From positions 87,983 to 151,982 of the forward strand of contig CAWHWB010000014.1 of assembly GCA_963832875.1 (NCBI GenBank): a stretch of 64,000 nucleotides of DNA, given 5' to 3'. Position 1 is the first letter of the stretch; every line of letters begins with the position of its first letter. Under the pieces are notes generated by a model. The model was not told where the DNA came from. It was given only the letters and a program-made list of their open reading frames with translations, and made no database searches. The DNA comes from AP-15 sp963832875 (GTDB lineage: Bacteria; Pseudomonadota; Alphaproteobacteria; ATCC43930; CGMCC-115725). The translations under genes were made by a program, and so were the position numbers. Positions 42,732-52,054 of this stretch are shown in pieces.

Positions 42732-44312
42732 ATGAGCGATGCGCGCATCGTCCGAGCAGGCTTGCGGCGGCGAGGCGGGATAGCTTTCGGCGCGGCTATC
42801 TCGCTCGGACTCGCTTACGGTGCCTCCGGCTGTGCATCACCTGAGGCGAACTCGTGGGCCGTGCCGTCGAGCGCCGGCAGGGTGAAGATGACGAGCTTCG
42901 CACCCTTGGTGCACGAAATCCTTCCCGCTGTCGTCAACGTTTCGGCAATCCAGAGGCCAGATAAGGCGGCGGCCGACGACGAAACGTCGGCCGGAGTTAA
43001 TTTGGTGATGGACGGGGACACGGCCTCAGGGCTGCCGTCCTCAGCTCTCGACAAGCTGCTGCACCGCTTTTTCGACGAGCAGGGCCGAAAAGGGGCGCCG
43101 AACCTGCCCGGGCTGGCGTTGGGTTCCGGCTTCGTCATCGATCCCAGCGGCTATGTCGTCACCGACGATCATGTCGTGCAGAATGCCGACAGCGTGACGG
43201 TGACGTTTCATGATGCGACGCAGCGCCGGGCGCGGATCGTCGGGCACGACGCTTTGACCGATCTCGCCCTGCTCAAAGTGGACGCGCCGTACCCCTTACC
43301 CTATGTACGCTGGGGCGACAGCGACGCCGCCAGGGTCGGTGACTGGGTACTGGCGATCGGCAATCCCTTCGGGCTTGACGACACGGTCAGCAGCGGGATC
43401 ATCTCCGCCCGCGGCCGCGATATCCACTCCGGCCCGTACGATGATTTTTTGCAAATCGATGCATCAATCAACCGGGGCAACTCCGGTGGCCCGACGTTTG
43501 ACCTCGAAGGTAAAGTGATCGGTATCAACAGCGCGATCTATTCGCCCAACGGGGGCTCGGTCGGCATCGGTTTTGCCATACCGGCAAATCTCGCAAGGCC
43601 GGTTGTCGAGCAGCTGAAAGAGCGCGGCAAGGTCGAGCGCGGATGGCTCGGCGTGCAGATCCAAGAGGTCACGCCGCAAATTGCCCAGGGCTTCGGTTTG
43701 ACCAAACCGACGGGTGCGCTCGTCGCCGGGATCAGCCCCGGTGGACCCGCGGCGCGCGCCGGCTTTGCGCAAGGCGACGTGATCCTCACGGTCAACGGTC
43801 ATGACATCACGACGATGCGGGATCTGCCTCTGCTGGTCGCCGAAATGCCGATAGGCCGACCGGCCGATGTCATCGTCTGGCGGCGCAACCATGAAATTGC
43901 ACTACGGCCGATAACGGCTGAGATGCGGCAGAGCCAGGAAACCGCTGGTCTTGGACCAAATGGCAGCGACACCGGACACCAAGGTCCCGCAAACCTCAGC
44001 GCCGGTCTGAAGCTCGCCTCGCTGACCGCCCGGCAGCGCCGGCGACTTCAGGTACCCGCGGGTGTCAGCGGCGTGGTCGTAACCGCAATCGGGGATCAGA
44101 GCCCATTAGCGGCCGCAGATCTACTGCCCGGCGACGTGATCGAAAGCATCAATCAACAGACGGTAGTGTCGCCCAAGGATGCTCTTGCCAGGTTGGGGGC
44201 GATCAACACCAAGAACGGCAACCTAGCGGTGATTCTGGTCGACCGGCATGGCATCAGCCACTATGTGGCATTGTCGCTCAGCCGCGATCCGGCAGACCGC
44301 CGAAGCGGTTGA
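42732..44312 (+). CDS. DegP/HtrA-type periplasmic serine protease
   Basis: 526 residues. The catalytic triad is His147 (VVTDDHVV), Asp177 (ALTDLALLKV) and Ser251 (INRGNSGGP). Two PDZ domains follow (about 300-395 and 430-520). The N-terminus LGLAYGASGCASPE has a possible lipobox with Cys34 (SGC), so it may be a lipoprotein. It resembles the Do family but is longer because of the linkers. The ATG has AAGGAGAG upstream. Periplasmic quality control fits with the cell-wall genes upstream, though it is transcribed separately (98-base gap). Confidence 0.93.
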   Translation: MSDARIVRAGLRRRGGIAFGAAISLGLAYGASGCASPEANSWAVPSSAGRVKMTSFAPLVHEILPAVVNVSAIQRPDKAAADDETSAGVNLVMDGDTASGLPSSALDKLLHRFFDEQGRKGAPNLPGLALGSGFVIDPSGYVVTDDHVVQNADSVTVTFHDATQRRARIVGHDALTDLALLKVDAPYPLPYVRWGDSDAARVGDWVLAIGNPFGLDDTVSSGIISARGRDIHSGPYDDFLQIDASINRGNSGGPTFDLEGKVIGINSAIYSPNGGSVGIGFAIPANLARPVVEQLKERGKVERGWLGVQIQEVTPQIAQGFGLTKPTGALVAGISPGGPAARAGFAQGDVILTVNGHDITTMRDLPLLVAEMPIGRPADVIVWRRNHEIALRPITAEMRQSQETAGLGPNGSDTGHQGPANLSAGLKLASLTARQRRRLQVPAGVSGVVVTAIGDQSPLAAADLLPGDVIESINQQTVVSPKDALARLGAINTKNGNLAVILVDRHGISHYVALSLSRDPADRRSG

Positions 44313-44334
44313 GATCGCTGAACGCGGTCCGGGA

Positions 44335-45702
44335 CTATTCGGCGGCGGCGAGGCGGGGCCGTTGCCCCTGCAGTTCGGCGACGCGGGCCTGGGTGTAGAG
44401 ATCAGTCCAGTTGGAAAGAGCAAAATCGGTCACCAGATGCGGGTCATAGTCGCGGTGGGGAACACGGATCTCCTTGCCCGCGATATGAACGGCGCGGATG
44501 CGGCTGCGGTTTTGCAAGACACCGATCTCGGTAAGCGGCGAGAAATCGAGAGCGACGAAATCCGCCGACCGACCTGATTCGAGCAAGCCGATGCGGTCGC
44601 CCCCGGTCATGAACCGCGCATTGACCTCGGTTGCGGCGCGCAAGGCCGCCGCCGGAGTGAAACCGAGATCCTCGACAAAGAGCTCGAGTTCGCGGGCATG
44701 CCACTCGCCGTAGGGGGTGACGGCGAACCCGGTGTCGGTTCCGGTCATGAACGGGACGCCCGCAGCGCGGGCCTTCTTCCAGTTCGCACAGCCGGTCTCG
44801 TATTCGCGCCGGGCATGGCCCGGCCGGCCTTTTTGATAGGCGGGTTCGTGCGGCTGGGTAAAGTCGATCGTGTTGCGCGGATGCGTCAAGGTCGGGCCGA
44901 TCGCACTCCCGGTCTCCAGCATCGTGGCGATACACTCGCCGTCGAGGTGGTTGGCATGGAAGATCAGATCGACACCGGTGCGAGCAGCATACAGCGTCGC
45001 CTCGCGGCCGCGGGCGTGGACCACCGCCTTTTTGCCGAGACGATGAATTTCGCGGACCATAGTCTCGGTCTCTTCCTGAGTAAAGGCGGCGACGAGTTCG
45101 CCATTCTCGCGGCGCTGAATGCCGTCGAGGGCGATCTTGATGCAGTCCACACCGTCCTTGACCTGGCGGCGGATCTCCTCCACTGCCTCAGCGCTGGTGG
45201 TCACAAGCTTTCCGATCGAGGTTTCAGGCGCGCCGATCCAGGTCGGATACCAGTCGGTCAAGCCCTGATGCGTCGTCAGGTACCGGCCGGCCGCCATGAC
45301 CCGCGGACCATCGAACAGGCCGGCGCGGATCGCGTTGCGGATTGATAGGCTGATCTGCCCGGCGTCACCGGGTGAGCAGATCGCGGTGAAGCCAGCGGCG
45401 GCCACCTGCTGGGCAAAGAACATGCCGCGTAGAGCACGAAATTCGAGTGGGCTGTAGAGGTCGATATCCTCCTCGCTTTTGGCGTTGCCATAGGCCAGAT
45501 GAGTGTGCAGGTCGATCAGCCCGGGCATCACGAAAAACCCGGAATAGTCGATTATCCTGTCGCCTCGGGCTCGATGCGGCGCCTCTGCCTCAGGGCCGAC
45601 ATAATCGAGGATGCCCTGCATGTCGAAGACCAGCGTATTGCCCAGTAGGGCGTCGTCGGTGCGTCCGGTAAATAGCTGGCCGCAGCTCACAAAGGTCTTC
45701 AT
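44335..45702 (-). CDS. Amidohydrolase-family protein
   Basis: 455 residues of the metal-dependent amidohydrolase superfamily. Metal ligands: HxH in LIDLHTHLAYG near 62-69, candidates His in AVVHARGREATLYAARTG, His in LIFHANHLDGE, and Asp in MTGTDTGFAVTPYGEW. A Lys in GVDCIKIALDG could be the carbamylated bridging residue. The family includes imidazolonepropionase, prolidase-type and dipeptidase-type enzymes; the substrate cannot be named. It is convergent with the DegP-type gene (23-base gap). Confidence 0.88.
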   Translation of the reverse strand: MKTFVSCGQLFTGRTDDALLGNTLVFDMQGILDYVGPEAEAPHRARGDRIIDYSGFFVMPGLIDLHTHLAYGNAKSEEDIDLYSPLEFRALRGMFFAQQVAAAGFTAICSPGDAGQISLSIRNAIRAGLFDGPRVMAAGRYLTTHQGLTDWYPTWIGAPETSIGKLVTTSAEAVEEIRRQVKDGVDCIKIALDGIQRRENGELVAAFTQEETETMVREIHRLGKKAVVHARGREATLYAARTGVDLIFHANHLDGECIATMLETGSAIGPTLTHPRNTIDFTQPHEPAYQKGRPGHARREYETGCANWKKARAAGVPFMTGTDTGFAVTPYGEWHARELELFVEDLGFTPAAALRAATEVNARFMTGGDRIGLLESGRSADFVALDFSPLTEIGVLQNRSRIRAVHIAGKEIRVPHRDYDPHLVTDFALSNWTDLYTQARVAELQGQRPRLAAAE

Positions 45703-46033
45703 CTGTGGGGACTCCTGGCGAGAGAGCGATATCTGACCGGGACAGTATAGCCCCGTACTATATCACGACAGCAGAGCCGAACACGACCTATTCCACCATA
45801 TCTTCGGCGGCTTCTGTGTCCCTGTGATCGCGGAGATCGAGCTCTACCGCCGACCTAACTTTATCCCGGCTGACCTGAACAGCCGACGATGAGGAAACCC
45901 GCGCGGCGAGATCATGGCGTGGATGCTGTACCGAAGAGCGATGACTGCCGCGGTGCTGCCTTCCGGGCAGCAGACGCTCCGTGATTCGTGCACCCGGCTG
46001 AGCAGACCCTCGAGCCCTCGGCGCCTGCGGCCC
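45703..46033. other. Intergenic region downstream of the Rieske gene
   Basis: 330 bases with no supported gene. A plus-strand open stretch ending at 45892 (ending PNFIPADLNSRR) has protein-like character but no start codon. Petb/petC genes, the usual neighbours of a Rieske subunit, are absent here. Confidence 0.4.
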
Positions 46034-46702
46034 CTAGATCTGGACGATCGAACCGAAATCCCAGATCTCGCCGGGTGGGTTTTCGCCGATCCGCACGGTC
46101 GTCTTATCCGGAAAATGATATGGAGGGACCGGCAGGTTGTATGGGGCTGGCACGCCCGAAAAGACCCGGCCCGCCAAATCGTATTTGGAGCCGTGGCAAG
46201 GGCAAAAATAGCCGCCGAGCCAATCGGGGGCGGGGTCCGATGGATCGGGCTTGGGAAAAAAGTTGGGAATGCAGCCGAGATGCGTGCAGATCCCGACCAA
46301 CACGGCGTGGCTCGGCTGGATCGAGCGATGCCAGTTCTTGGCATAGGGCGGCTGCTGGTCAGCCTCGGAGTTCGGATCGCTCAGCCGACCAACCAGCTTG
46401 GGATCCTGCAGCATCTTCAGCAAAGGCGGGGTGCGATCGGTGATAAAGATCGGCTTGCCCCGCCACTGGACGATGATCTGCTGACCCGGCGCCACTTTGC
46501 TCAAATCGACATCGACTGGGCCGCCGGCAGCAAGGATGTCGGCCGAGGGGTTCATCGAATCGATCAGGACGTACGCTGTTGCGGCGACGCTGACTGCCCC
46601 GACCGCGCCGGCGACCAGAAGCAGGAAATCCCGGCGGGTCTCTGTGGGGTCGCCACCATGATGGATCGGCGTCGCGGGAAGATGCTGGGCTTCGTCCGTC
46701 AT
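46034..46702 (-). CDS. petA: Rieske iron-sulfur subunit of the cytochrome bc1 complex, stand-alone
   Basis: 222 residues. A twin-Arg-like start ETRRDFLLLVAGAVGAVSVAATAYV supplies a membrane anchor of the type used by Tat-exported Rieske proteins. The [2Fe-2S] boxes are CTHLGC (Cys139, His141, with Cys144 for the disulfide) and CPCHGS (Cys167, His170, Cys169). It is the electron-accepting subunit of the bc1 complex. No cytochrome b or c1 gene is adjacent, which is unusual because the three genes are normally one operon. Confidence 0.93.
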   Translation of the reverse strand: MTDEAQHLPATPIHHGGDPTETRRDFLLLVAGAVGAVSVAATAYVLIDSMNPSADILAAGGPVDVDLSKVAPGQQIIVQWRGKPIFITDRTPPLLKMLQDPKLVGRLSDPNSEADQQPPYAKNWHRSIQPSHAVLVGICTHLGCIPNFFPKPDPSDPAPDWLGGYFCPCHGSKYDLAGRVFSGVPAPYNLPVPPYHFPDKTTVRIGENPPGEIWDFGSIVQI

Positions 46703-46843
46703 CAGGCTTCCTGTTTTTCGCTGGCGGCACTGCTGGTGCGCCGCCGATGCTAACTGGTGCCGAGGCTGCCGCCGATGCTACGATTGGCCGCAGGAGGCGG
46801 GCTGGTCGCTCCGGTACATTCGCCACCGTGGGAAACGCACGAC

Positions 46844-48019
46844 ATGAAGATTGCGCGCATCGAAAGCTTCGTTCTCGGCACCGGTAGTTCCAAGGATCTG
46901 CTGTTCTGCCGGGTCGAAACCGAGGGCGGCCTCTATGGTTGGGGCGAGGCCTATGTCACTCACGGCAAAGAAACTGTCGTCGCCGAATGCCTGCGAGCGA
47001 TGGCGCCTCATGTGATCGGGCGCAGCGCCTTCAACATAAGGCACACTGGACAGGTCATGTTCGATGACTTCGCGATCAAACGCGGCTCGCCCGAGCTGCT
47101 CGCGGCCTGGAGCGCGATCGAGATCGCGTCGTGGGACATCCTCGGCAAGCGCGCCGGCTTGCCTGTCTACAATCTGATCGGCGGGGTCTCGCGCGAGCGG
47201 GTGCGGATTTACGCCAACGGGTGGTCGCGAGGCTCGACCATCGAGGAGGGCGTCGAGCGTGGGTTGCAGGTTAAGACGATGGGTTTCACCGCCGCAAAGT
47301 TCGATCCATTCCCCGGCCCTTGGCGCACCTATGTGGATCGCCGTGACGAAGATTTCGCGATCGCCTATGTCCGCGCGATGCGTGAGGCGCTCGGCCCCGA
47401 CTTCGAGCTGCTGATCGAAGCGCACCGCCGCTTCGCCCCGGCGCACGCGATCCGCATCGGCCATCGCCTGGCCGAGTTCGGCATAGATTGGTACGAGGAG
47501 CCGTGCCTCTCGCAGAATATCGAGCTCGTGGCCGAAGTGCGGCGCGCCGTGTCGATCCCGATCGTTACTGGAGAGGCGATCTACACAAAGGAGGCGTTTT
47601 CCGAGTGCCTCGCGAAGCGCGCCGCGGACATCCTCAACCCCGACGTTTGCGTCGTCGGCGGCATCACCGCAATGTTGGACATCGCCGCGATGGCGCAGCC
47701 GCACGCGGTCGTTCTGGCGCCGCACAACTACAACAGCACGCTGATCGGTATGGCAGCGACCGTGCATGTCTCGGCGGTTATCTCCAACTTTCGCATCGCC
47801 GAATATTTCGTCAACTTTCAAGATCTTTGTAGCAATATCGCTGCGTCTTCCCTGACGATGGAGGATGGTTGGATCGATCTGCCGACCGCCCCCGGCCTCG
47901 GCGTCGATATCGACGTCGAACGGTTGCGGGCGCATCCGCACCAGGAGGTGACACACCGCGGCTTCCGCCAGTATTGGGAAGAATATCCCCGTAAGGGTTA
48001 CACGCCGAGCTTGCGGTGA
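46844..48019 (+). CDS. Mandelate racemase / enolase-superfamily dehydratase
   Basis: 391 residues. N-terminal capping domain with KIARIESFVLGTGSSKDLLF and GGLYGWGEAY; barrel motifs include AAKFDPFPGPW (Lys of a KxD-type), LLIEAHRRFAP, IDWYEEPCLSQN (Glu metal ligand), VTGEAIYTKEAF (Glu ligand), and LAPHNYNST (general-base His region). Similar enzymes dehydrate sugar acids such as galactonate. The start ATG 46844 begins the conserved block, but the ribosome-binding site is weak. The next gene, a thioesterase, is 122 bases downstream. Confidence 0.88.
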   Translation: MKIARIESFVLGTGSSKDLLFCRVETEGGLYGWGEAYVTHGKETVVAECLRAMAPHVIGRSAFNIRHTGQVMFDDFAIKRGSPELLAAWSAIEIASWDILGKRAGLPVYNLIGGVSRERVRIYANGWSRGSTIEEGVERGLQVKTMGFTAAKFDPFPGPWRTYVDRRDEDFAIAYVRAMREALGPDFELLIEAHRRFAPAHAIRIGHRLAEFGIDWYEEPCLSQNIELVAEVRRAVSIPIVTGEAIYTKEAFSECLAKRAADILNPDVCVVGGITAMLDIAAMAQPHAVVLAPHNYNSTLIGMAATVHVSAVISNFRIAEYFVNFQDLCSNIAASSLTMEDGWIDLPTAPGLGVDIDVERLRAHPHQEVTHRGFRQYWEEYPRKGYTPSLR

Positions 48020-48141
48020 TTGCCGGCATCGAGGTGGCGTCTCCACCACTGATCATGGTCTTTGCCATCGCCGAGACCTGGGGCGCGAGGCGGCTTTGTG
48101 CGGCTGCGCTGTTTGCCGGATGCATTTGACTGGCCCAACCG

Positions 48142-48648
48142 ATGAGCATTCCGGCTCCATTCGACCGCTATCGGGGCGAGGTGCTGCCAGAATGGATCGA
48201 TATCAACGGCCACATGAACCTTGCCTATTACAGCGTCCTCTTCGACTACGCCACCGATGTGCTGTTCGACGCAATCGGTATCGGTCAGGCCTATAAACGC
48301 GCCACCAACCACGGAACCTTCGTCGTCGAGACACACAACCTTTATGAGCGCGAGCTGTTGGCCGGCGAACGGGTGCGCGTCGTCAGCCAGATCCTCGGCG
48401 CAGACGCCAAGCGCTTGCATCTGGCGCACGAGATGTTTCGTCTTGGAGACGAGCGACGCTCGGCAACACAAGAACTGATGTTCATTTCGATCGATCTCGC
48501 TTTGCGCGGGGTCGTGCCGTTTCCGGGTGAGGCGCAACTGCGCGTGGCCGCCGCTGTCGCCGCGCACGCCCACTTGCCGCCACCGCGCTGGGCTGGCCGC
48601 CGGGTCGCCATGCCCGCCGACGAGAGGCCTGGTGCGCCCGGCTCATAG
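48142..48648 (+). CDS. Hotdog-fold thioesterase
   Basis: 168 residues. WIDINGHMNLAYYSVLFDYATD near 17-38 is the 4HBT-type active-site region (Asp in the DINGHMN loop). It resembles carnitine-linked betainyl-CoA thioesterases and other acyl-CoA thioesterases. The second half (ETHNLYERELLAGERVRV) fits the central strands. The C-terminal 30 residues are Pro/Ala-rich. The role is inferred from family only; no carnitine genes are nearby. Confidence 0.85.
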   Translation: MSIPAPFDRYRGEVLPEWIDINGHMNLAYYSVLFDYATDVLFDAIGIGQAYKRATNHGTFVVETHNLYERELLAGERVRVVSQILGADAKRLHLAHEMFRLGDERRSATQELMFISIDLALRGVVPFPGEAQLRVAAAVAAHAHLPPPRWAGRRVAMPADERPGAPGS

Positions 48649-48707
48649 TCTATCCTGCTTCAGTAAAAGGCTGCCGACCGGCATCCGCGCGTTGGGTCGG
48701 CTGACGC

Positions 48708-49112
48708 TCAGCGCAGCGCGTTATGGATCAGATATTCGGCAAAATCGCTCGGCTTGAGTTTAATCTCGTTGCGAGCCCCGCCGCCCGCCAGCGCCCGCGT
48801 CACTAATATGTGGTTCTCGACGCGCGACGCCGCGAGGCGGAACACTCCGACTGAGCCCTTGAGCTTGGGATAGAGGTTGGGGTCGATCGTCTTCTCCTTG
48901 CGAGCGAGTCTCGCCAGAGCTTCCGCCTCGCTTAAATCCTCGACCTCACGCTTGCGGATGATCACCCAATCGGTTTCACCCGCCCAGCCCGTGGCAGCGA
49001 GCACTTTCGGGTCAATGTCTGCGATCCCCGCTTTATAGATGTGCCGGCCCAACCCGACATCCGATGCCCAGCGGCCGAGCTTCGCGCTGCGCGCGACATA
49101 AAGAAATCCCAT
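48708..49112 (-). CDS. Conserved hypothetical protein
   Basis: 134 residues. Starts MGFLYVARSAKLGRWASDVG and includes AATGWAGETDWVIIRKREV, EALARLARKEKTIDPNLYPKL and a C-terminal IKLKPSDFAEYLIHNALR. No signal or membrane segment. The ATG at 49112 has AGGAGG at good spacing, which supports it strongly. No function is recognised. The divergent tiny gene at 49209 starts 96 bases away. Confidence 0.7.
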   Translation of the reverse strand: MGFLYVARSAKLGRWASDVGLGRHIYKAGIADIDPKVLAATGWAGETDWVIIRKREVEDLSEAEALARLARKEKTIDPNLYPKLKGSVGVFRLAASRVENHILVTRALAGGGARNEIKLKPSDFAEYLIHNALR

Positions 49113-49208
49113 TGCATTCCTCCTGATCAGAAAAGCAGGAATAGAGCGATCCATTGTCCGTTTCTTAACCGAAGTGCTCAACCCCGACCCAACCACCAGG
49201 ACGAAGTT

Positions 49209-49343
49209 ATGCCCTTTCTGATCGGCGCCGCGACCGCGACTACCATCCTGCTGAGCATGGCATTTGGCCAGATCGACGCCGGTTTGGCCGCGTCCGGCGT
49301 GTTGCTCGCGGCCATAGTCCTGATGACCTTGCGAGAAGGATAA
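49209..49343 (+). CDS. Small two-helix membrane protein candidate
   Basis: 44 residues: MPFLIGAATATTILLSMAFG, a short polar QIDAG, then LAASGVLLAAIVLMTLREG. The two hydrophobic segments look like a helical hairpin in the membrane. CAGGA lies about ten bases upstream of the ATG. Too short for a family call; it could also be a chance frame. Confidence 0.4.
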   Translation: MPFLIGAATATTILLSMAFGQIDAGLAASGVLLAAIVLMTLREG

Positions 49344-49518
49344 TCGCGCATCCGGCCTGTGCGCCAGTTCGTCGCAGGCGACTTTGCTCGCTGCGGAATC
49401 AGAAGGAGTGCCAATCTGCCGCGCCGGTGCGCTGCGTTTACGAAGTGACACTAAGGGAAATATTTCGATAAACTCCCCCTAAGGCCTGAGCCAATGCGAG
49501 GGTGGGGGGTCTCAAGGA

Positions 49519-50745
49519 ATGCGGCAGTCGATACTGGCCGGCGCGTGTGCGGTCGCGCTCGGCCTCATGATGCTGGCAAGTCCAACAGCGGCAGCAATGG
49601 GGCTCGACCCGGCTTTTCATCGAGCCTTGATCGGCCCGCAGCGCGCTACGGGGGTGGTGGTCTGGAGCCACGGGCGTTCGCTCGACTCCGAAGACTGGAA
49701 ATCGCCGACACCGCCCTATCTTCGGATATTGCGCGATTCGGGCTGGGATGTGCTGCGTTTCGACCGGCTGCGGGACAGCGATACGTTGAGCCGCAGCACT
49801 CACCACCTCGTCGAGATTACGGCTCAGCTAAAGCAGCAGGGTTATCGGCGCGTCGTTCTTGCCGGGCAATCTTTCGGCGCCTTTCTTGCGCTGATGGCGG
49901 CCGATGATTCGGATGGGGTCGATGCCGTCGTCGCTACCGCGCCGGCCGCGTTCGGCGATTTCGACGAATCCTATGACACGTGGCGGTTGAACGCGACCCG
50001 GCTCTATCCGCTGCTGGAGCGAATCGGACGCGCAAGGGTCATGCTGTTCTTCTTTCACGGCGATGATTTCGATCCGGGCGGGCGCGGCGGAACGTCGCGG
50101 GCGATCCTCTCGAAGCGCGGCATCGGCTTTGCGGTCGTCGACCAGCCGGCCTATCTCGTCGGCCATTGGATATCGTCGAGCGGCCTTTTTCTGCGCCGAT
50201 TTGGGGATTGCGTGCGGGACTTCATCGCCGATGATCGATTGAAGGGAGAGTTCTTGTGCCAACCGTCCTGGGGAAACGAGCCGAGTGCTGAACTGCGCCT
50301 TCCCAAAGAGCTTCTCAAGCCAAGAGCTGCGGCCCCGGCATTGACGGCGGCAACTGGCGCGTCGGCTCCGGTGGCGCCGGAGATGGATGGCGGCGCGGCC
50401 GCCAGGAATGCGTGGTACGGCTTTTATCCCAACGGGCGGGAGGTCTTGTTCGCGATCGAGGCCGTGCACGGGCGCGATCTGACTGCGATTTATGCGATCG
50501 GACCCGGGATCGATCGGAACGAGCCGGCCGAATGGAGCCGGCGCACGGGCCATACCTCCGGCCGCGAAATCGTTTTCGTCCAGAAACATGAGAGCACGCT
50601 ACGCTTGCGCCCGCGAGAAGATGGCGGCATGGCGCTCACATGGATCTCGCCGAACGGAAAGACCAAGATGGGCGCCGGGCTACGGCGCATTGACGAGCTC
50701 GATCTTTCACCGGCAGCCCCGGGCGCTGAGGCTCAGCGCCAGTAA
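49519..50745 (+). CDS. Secreted alpha/beta-hydrolase-fold protein
   Basis: 408 residues. A signal peptide (about 1-25, ending ASPTAAA) precedes an alpha/beta-hydrolase core with VVVWSHGRSLDSEDW, RRVVLAGQSFGAFLAL (nucleophile Ser in GQSFG), and MLFFFHGDDFDPGGRGG. The last 130 residues (from about 280) are linked by an Ala/Pro-rich stretch to a beta-rich domain (ARNAWYGFYPNGREVLFAIE). The function is not known; the C-terminal tail overlaps the convergent CopD-like gene by 13 bases. Confidence 0.75.
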   Translation: MRQSILAGACAVALGLMMLASPTAAAMGLDPAFHRALIGPQRATGVVVWSHGRSLDSEDWKSPTPPYLRILRDSGWDVLRFDRLRDSDTLSRSTHHLVEITAQLKQQGYRRVVLAGQSFGAFLALMAADDSDGVDAVVATAPAAFGDFDESYDTWRLNATRLYPLLERIGRARVMLFFFHGDDFDPGGRGGTSRAILSKRGIGFAVVDQPAYLVGHWISSSGLFLRRFGDCVRDFIADDRLKGEFLCQPSWGNEPSAELRLPKELLKPRAAAPALTAATGASAPVAPEMDGGAAARNAWYGFYPNGREVLFAIEAVHGRDLTAIYAIGPGIDRNEPAEWSRRTGHTSGREIVFVQKHESTLRLRPREDGGMALTWISPNGKTKMGAGLRRIDELDLSPAAPGAEAQRQ

Positions 50746-51209
50746 CGGCCGCTGCCGCCGATCGCCACGACGGCCAGACCGAGCACCAAGTTGACCGTCA
50801 CGATCGTGCGGATTTGTGCTAGCTGACGCCCACTCTCGGCCCAATCCTGCCGCGTCACAGCCGCCCGAAACCGCCGCCACGGCGCAAAATAAAGGTGCAG
50901 GAACAGCAGCATCATGATGATGCCGAGCCCTTGCATAATTTGGATATAAAGGCCGATCCCGCCAAAGCCGCCATAAACCCCGAAGACCATCGCATAGCCG
51001 CTCGCCAGCAATAGCACGATCGCGACGAAGACCCAGACGAAAAACCGGCCGAGAACGCGCGACCACAGCACTAGTCGTGGTGCCGGTTCAAGAGCGATGG
51101 CGGCAGGCCGCAGCACCTGATGGGCAAAGAACATGCCACCGACCCAGACGACCGCCGCGAGGATGTGTGCGATCAGCGCGGCCGTGGCGAGCGCCGCCGT
51201 CTCAGCCAT
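50733..51209 (-). CDS. CopD-like four-helix membrane protein
   Basis: 158 residues with four membrane segments. The first (ALIAHILAAVVWVGGMFFAHQVLRP) carries the HILAAVVWVGGMFF His motif of the CopD/integral-membrane family; the second, third and fourth are VAIVLLLASGYAMVFGVYGG, YIQIMQGLGIIMMLLFLHLYF and TVNLVLGLAVVAIGG. CopD proteins are linked to copper import or periplasmic haem-copper chemistry. It precedes a glutathione S-transferase gene by three bases on the opposite side of the operon. Confidence 0.85.
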   Translation of the reverse strand: MAETAALATAALIAHILAAVVWVGGMFFAHQVLRPAAIALEPAPRLVLWSRVLGRFFVWVFVAIVLLLASGYAMVFGVYGGFGGIGLYIQIMQGLGIIMMLLFLHLYFAPWRRFRAAVTRQDWAESGRQLAQIRTIVTVNLVLGLAVVAIGGSGRYWR

Positions 51210-51212
51210 CGC

Positions 51213-51905
51213 TCAGCCGCCATAGGCGGGGCTTTTGCGCGCGAGGCCGCCAAAGGCATCGAGCATGCGGCCGCGCCAGGCCGCGACCGGGTCCTCGGCG
51301 GCAAGCAACTCGAAATCGCTGATCGACCTCGCCCACTGAAAGGCGCCGAAGACGACGTAATCAGCATAGGCCGAGGCGGCGCCGCCAAGAAATTGCTGAC
51401 GTTCGACGGTGCGACGCAGCGGCGCCAGGGTGTCGCGGAACGCGGGCAGCCGCGATTCTCGGTCTTCGACTACCTCCTCGAGCCTACGGCCGAACCGCTC
51501 CTCGCGCGACTGTCGGAAATAGCCTCGATCCTCCGCGGCGACGTGCCGGTAGATGTCGAGCACGACAAACCCGATCAGCGCCGGTTGGACCACCGTTTCG
51601 GTCCAGTTCTGCACAAAAGTGGTCAGTGGACGCCCGCCCTCGCCGAACAGCGAGGGACGGTCTGCGTAATGTGTTTCGAGATAGGCGGCGATGGCCGAAG
51701 AATCGTGCACCACTTGGTTGCCGTCGACAATCACCGGGACCCGACCGCCGTTGGGCCGCGGGAGCTTGTCCTTCTCGGTAAACCGCCAGGGGATGGTCTC
51801 GAACTCGAGCCCCTTATGGGCGAGTGCCATTTTGGTGCGCCAGCAGAACGGGCTGAAGCGACGGTCCGCCTCGACGCCGGCTAGATCGTAAAGAGTAATG
51901 GCCAT
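51213..51905 (-). CDS. Glutathione S-transferase
   Basis: 230 residues. Thioredoxin-fold N-terminus with SPFCWRTKMALAHKGLEFETIPW (Ser/Cys near the GSH site), GGRVPVIVDGNQVVHDSSAIAAYLE (cis-Pro and Ser-binding segment), and a helical C-terminal domain ending near EDPVAAWRGRMLDAFGG. The ATG at 51905 has GGAG upstream. The CopD-like gene follows 3 bases downstream, probably in the same operon. Confidence 0.9.
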   Translation of the reverse strand: MAITLYDLAGVEADRRFSPFCWRTKMALAHKGLEFETIPWRFTEKDKLPRPNGGRVPVIVDGNQVVHDSSAIAAYLETHYADRPSLFGEGGRPLTTFVQNWTETVVQPALIGFVVLDIYRHVAAEDRGYFRQSREERFGRRLEEVVEDRESRLPAFRDTLAPLRRTVERQQFLGGAASAYADYVVFGAFQWARSISDFELLAAEDPVAAWRGRMLDAFGGLARKSPAYGG

Positions 51906-52054
51906 CTTCTTCTCCGCGAGTGCTCGACATGCGGTGGTCACTATGGCCGCCGATTAGGTCGAGGCAAAGCCTTCTCGCTCGACGCCGTCTGACACTTGGC
52001 ATGCTGGTTGCTCGAGAGCGGCTAACGGATCCGCTTCGCCGGCGCAGAGGTCAG

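Noticed and set aside
44698..45345. 215-residue plus-strand frame opposite the amidohydrolase gene
   Set aside because: Antisense shadow without motifs; the minus-strand frame carries the HxH metal-binding pattern.
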